NCBI GenBank assembly: GCA_964598885.1
Contig: CAZRES010000003.1
Location: 1 to 64,000 of the forward strand
Direction of reading: 5' to 3'
Source: SURF-33 sp964598885
GTDB taxonomy: Bacteria > Desulfobacterota > Desulfobacteria > Desulfobacterales > Desulfosalsimonadaceae
Length of the DNA stretch: 64,000 nucleotides
Position 1 is the first letter of the stretch. Each line of letters opens with the position of its first letter. The position numbers and the translations under genes were made by a program. Positions 61,783 through 64,000 of the stretch are shown here, piece by piece. The notes under the pieces are model-generated. The model was given only the letters and a program-made list of their open reading frames with translations, made no database searches and was not told the origin of the DNA.

Positions 61783-62178
61783 ATGACTAAAATAGGCGAA
61801 CTTTATCAAACGGCGGACTGGAAATCGGAAAAGCATGTTCCGGTAATCGAATGCCCGGATGCAGTTGCAGCAGATGAGATATTCGAAGTCAAGGTGTCCC
61901 TTGGCAAAGAAGTGGCGCATCCCAACACCACCGAGCATCATATTCGGTGGATCCAGCTTTATTTTCAACCGGAAGGCGAAAAATTCGCTTACCAGGTGGG
62001 TAATTTTGAATTTTGCGCCCATGGCGAATCCACGGATGGCGCCGACAAGGGGCCTGTCTATACCAATCATTCCGCCACCGCGAGCTTGAAAGTAAAAAAA
62101 GCCGGGACCTTGTTTGCAACCGCTTTCTGCAATATTCACGGACTCTGGGAAAGCGCCAAATCCCTGGACCTTACGTAA
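61783..62178 (+). CDS. Superoxide reductase (neelaredoxin, class II)
   Basis: A 131-residue one-iron superoxide reductase. The iron ligands and lid are visible: SEKHVP (Glu16, Lys17, His18), HPNTTEHHIRWI, and CNIHGLW (Cys and His). There is no N-terminal desulforedoxin domain, so it is class II. It reduces superoxide to peroxide without releasing oxygen, suited to anaerobes. AGGAGGAG before the ATG is a strong ribosome binding site. It is monocistronic with a possible regulator site about 130 bases upstream. Confidence 0.94.
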   Translation: MTKIGELYQTADWKSEKHVPVIECPDAVAADEIFEVKVSLGKEVAHPNTTEHHIRWIQLYFQPEGEKFAYQVGNFEFCAHGESTDGADKGPVYTNHSATASLKVKKAGTLFATAFCNIHGLWESAKSLDLT

Positions 62179-62270
62179 AACTTTTATGATCCTTTCAACC
62201 CTCAAACGGGCCGTTTCATTGACGAGCACGCATTCGGGGATTTGAGAGGTGGCGACGGCGAATTTACGGG

Positions 62271-63362
62271 TTAAGAGGTGTTGGTTTGGGGTATCCGGCA
62301 AAGATAATGCAGGTTAAACGGATCATGTTCCATTTCCAGCACCTCAACCTGTTCAAATCCGGCCTGGGACAGCATTCCCAGGGCCAGTTCCAGGCCCCAC
62401 ATCATGCCAAGGCCGGCGCCATGGTCATTTAGACCAATAGGCAGGCAGTGCATCAGGCTCACGGTGTATAAAAAAGGTCCCATAGGGTGTCCCGTATTGT
62501 CTTTATGGTCTGAGCCGGCCTTGATATCCATCATGGAAAACAAACCGCCGGGTGCCAGCATCCAGTGGATGGATTTTAAAACCTCCAGGGGATGGCGCTG
62601 ATCGTGGATGGCGTCAAAGGCGCACACATAATCAAACCGCCTGTAAAATTCTTCTTGTCCCTCGATTTTTGCGGCATCCCGCATAATGTAATCCACATTG
62701 GCGAGTCCCATGTTTTGCGCTGCATTCTGCGCGGTCCAAAGAGCGTCCTTGTGATTGTCGATTCCCGTGAACGTGCTTTTGGGAAATTTCTCCGCCATCA
62801 GGTTCAGCGCCGTCCCCTGTCCGCAGCCAATGTCACACACTCGAATGCCGTTTGTCAGGCGTTGGATGAGCTTTCCATTATCCACGGACGGCAGAAAATG
62901 CGGAATCAACACCTGTCGATGCTTGGCATCCGCCAATTGGCCCATGAATTCCTGAAATTCAGGATATTGTGAAAACGAGATGCCGTCGCCGGTCCTAAAG
63001 CCGCTGTTCACTGCCTCCATGGCGCAGGATGTCAGCAATGGAATTTCCTGGGTATAGACTCCCAGGTTATTACTACCGGCGTTGCGGGTTAAAAAAGCGG
63101 CATGTGCGGGCGGCAGAAAATAGGCGTTTTCTCCTTCTGTCGTTGCCGACAGATCAATGACGTCGCCGGTTACCATGATCCCGAGCCATTCCTTAAGGTA
63201 GCGTTCATCAAGCCCTGTGGCGGCCGCTATTACCGGGACGGTTGTCGGTCTGTCCAGCTCTTCCAGCACATCGAAAATACGGTTTTTATAACCAATGGCC
63301 ATGGCCAGGTTCACCGCGCCATAGTTTAGAATATCGGTCATTTTTTTTGCGAAATCACTCAT
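62271..63362 (-). CDS. Class I SAM methyltransferase with N-terminal winged helix
   Basis: A 363-residue methyltransferase. Residues 1-90 form a winged-helix dimerisation domain (LAMAIGYKNRIFDVLEEL, LDERYLKEWLGIMV); the SAM site is VCDIGCGQGTALNLMAEKFP, then GIDNHKDAL and YVCAFDAIHDQRHP. It is like Rv2258c-type and ubiquinone/O-methyltransferase relatives. The substrate is unknown. The start is set at 63362 (MSDFAKKM); an upstream frame is Cys/Met-rich and unlike the family. It is monocistronic. Confidence 0.85.
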   Translation of the reverse strand: MSDFAKKMTDILNYGAVNLAMAIGYKNRIFDVLEELDRPTTVPVIAAATGLDERYLKEWLGIMVTGDVIDLSATTEGENAYFLPPAHAAFLTRNAGSNNLGVYTQEIPLLTSCAMEAVNSGFRTGDGISFSQYPEFQEFMGQLADAKHRQVLIPHFLPSVDNGKLIQRLTNGIRVCDIGCGQGTALNLMAEKFPKSTFTGIDNHKDALWTAQNAAQNMGLANVDYIMRDAAKIEGQEEFYRRFDYVCAFDAIHDQRHPLEVLKSIHWMLAPGGLFSMMDIKAGSDHKDNTGHPMGPFLYTVSLMHCLPIGLNDHGAGLGMMWGLELALGMLSQAGFEQVEVLEMEHDPFNLHYLCRIPQTNTS

Positions 63363-63660
63363 TTCTATTGCCTGAAAATATTTGTTTTTTTGCATCGGAA
63401 TACAATGCGAACACATGGGTCTTTAAATTCGGTTCGTATCACATGATCACCGATGAAATAAAGTCCAAAGTTGATTCCTTCATATACAAGAAAGCGGTGA
63501 CCCGCCCCGCTGTTTTGCCTTGACTTATTTGGGCCGGCAGTGCATATCGTTTAGATAACCATATCCTCTTCCTAAATTATCGGTCATAACAGTAAGAATT
63601 TTTGTAAATTCAATGGCAGTAGTGGATCCATTACCGAAAACTCCTATGAGAGGTGCGAAC

Positions 63661-64000
63661 ATGAAAAAAAGAGTCTGTACCGTATTTTTGATGATGGCTG
63701 CATTAATACTGTGGACCCCGGTGGCCTGGTCTGCTGATGGAGGAAGCCCGGGCTCCGCCAATGTTGAAGAGGTCAAGCAATCGTCGAAAACCGCTTTTGA
63801 TGAAACAAAAGATGCCGATGTTATGGCAGAGGTCGGGGAGACGGCCGAGGAAGCGGTAACGGAAGTCCAGTCTGAAGCGAAAGAAGCTTTTGAGGAAGTA
63901 GTGGAGGAAACCAGGGAAGCAGTGGCTGCTGATCCCCTGGATAAGGCCGAAGCGTTGATTAAAAAAGGCGACCTGGAAAACCGTAAAAAGGCGCTGGATA
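63661..64000 (+). CDS. Secreted acidic Ala/Glu-rich protein, cut by window end
   Basis: An open frame from the ATG at 63661 to the end of the window (113 codons). It has a signal peptide (VCTVFLMMAALILWTPVAWSA), then an acidic helical region rich in Glu and Ala (VGETAEEAVTEVQSEAKEAFEEVV), suggesting a coiled coil. GAGAGG lies seven bases before the ATG. No family recognised. The rest lies outside the window. Confidence 0.7.
   Translation, partial: MKKRVCTVFLMMAALILWTPVAWSADGGSPGSANVEEVKQSSKTAFDETKDADVMAEVGETAEEAVTEVQSEAKEAFEEVVEETREAVAADPLDKAEALIKKGDLENRKKALD

Noticed and set aside
1..64000. CRISPR arrays, tRNA/rRNA genes, transposases or phage genes
   Set aside because: I found no regular spaced repeats, tRNA-like loops in the intergenic regions, or recognisable mobile-element proteins.

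Overview
The window reads as chromosome of a strictly anaerobic, Gram-negative member of the Desulfobacterota (former Deltaproteobacteria; sulfate-reducer-like). The support is gene content: a fused isobutyryl-CoA mutase (IcmF) beside a thiolase, several acyl-CoA dehydrogenases, a methylenetetrahydrofolate reductase with the C-terminal Cys-rich domain common in acetogens and sulfate reducers, a CooS-family protein, a DUF362/polyferredoxin pair, and outer-membrane proteins. No rRNA, tRNA, CRISPR array or insertion sequence was seen. A 100-base run of N at 15649-15748 is an assembly gap, so the order across it is not proven.

Layout. 1-5.8 kb: truncated glycogen phosphorylase, MipA/OmpV porin-like protein, Tat-exported DUF362 protein coupled to a membrane polyferredoxin. 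6.3-13 kb: HAD phosphatase, acyl-CoA dehydrogenase, NifU-like scaffold, MBL hydrolase, then an FGGY kinase translationally coupled to a sphingosine-1-phosphate-lyase homologue. 13-16 kb: GspA/GspB secretin-assembly pair running into the gap. 16-21.7 kb: radical SAM/SPASM protein, YeiH-type transporter with a small membrane partner, MTHFR. 21.8-27.7 kb (minus strand): NiSOD, cation-diffusion-facilitator/NafY fusion, deviant CooS, PfpI protein, zinc ribbon, SDR and thiamine-binding protein, closed by a good terminator. 28.3-31.7 kb: ATP-grasp and CocE-hydrolase pair. 32-39.7 kb: MarR plus acyl-CoA dehydrogenase, FmdB zinc ribbon, thiolase and IcmF. 39.7-42.7 kb: znuABC with a YidD-like lipoprotein. 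42.9-50.3 kb: TetR, RND tripartite efflux pump and outer-membrane phospholipase A. 50.5-57.1 kb: ferredoxin, sirtuin, Cys-rich secreted protein and an envelope cluster of OB-fold protein, MacB-like ABC transporter, beta-barrel and FMN-binding protein. 58.3-64 kb: encapsulated ferritin, encapsulin and neighbours, TIGR01777 epimerase, superoxide reductase, methyltransferase, and the start of a secreted acidic protein at the window edge.

How it fits together. Much of the right-hand two thirds looks like oxygen, metal and envelope stress defence in an anaerobe: exported NiSOD, superoxide reductase, encapsulated ferritin, zinc uptake, drug efflux with phospholipase A, and a CooS homologue. The CooS homologue carries Glu where catalytic CO dehydrogenases have a nickel-site Cys (position 295 of the Carboxydothermus enzyme). 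That makes it more likely a hybrid-cluster (CooS-V/HCP-like) enzyme than a CO dehydrogenase. The NiSOD-CDF/NafY-CooS-like operon is the strongest candidate for a poorly described system. The FGGY kinase/S1P-lyase pair, the ATP-grasp/CocE pair and the ABC/flavoprotein envelope cluster come next.
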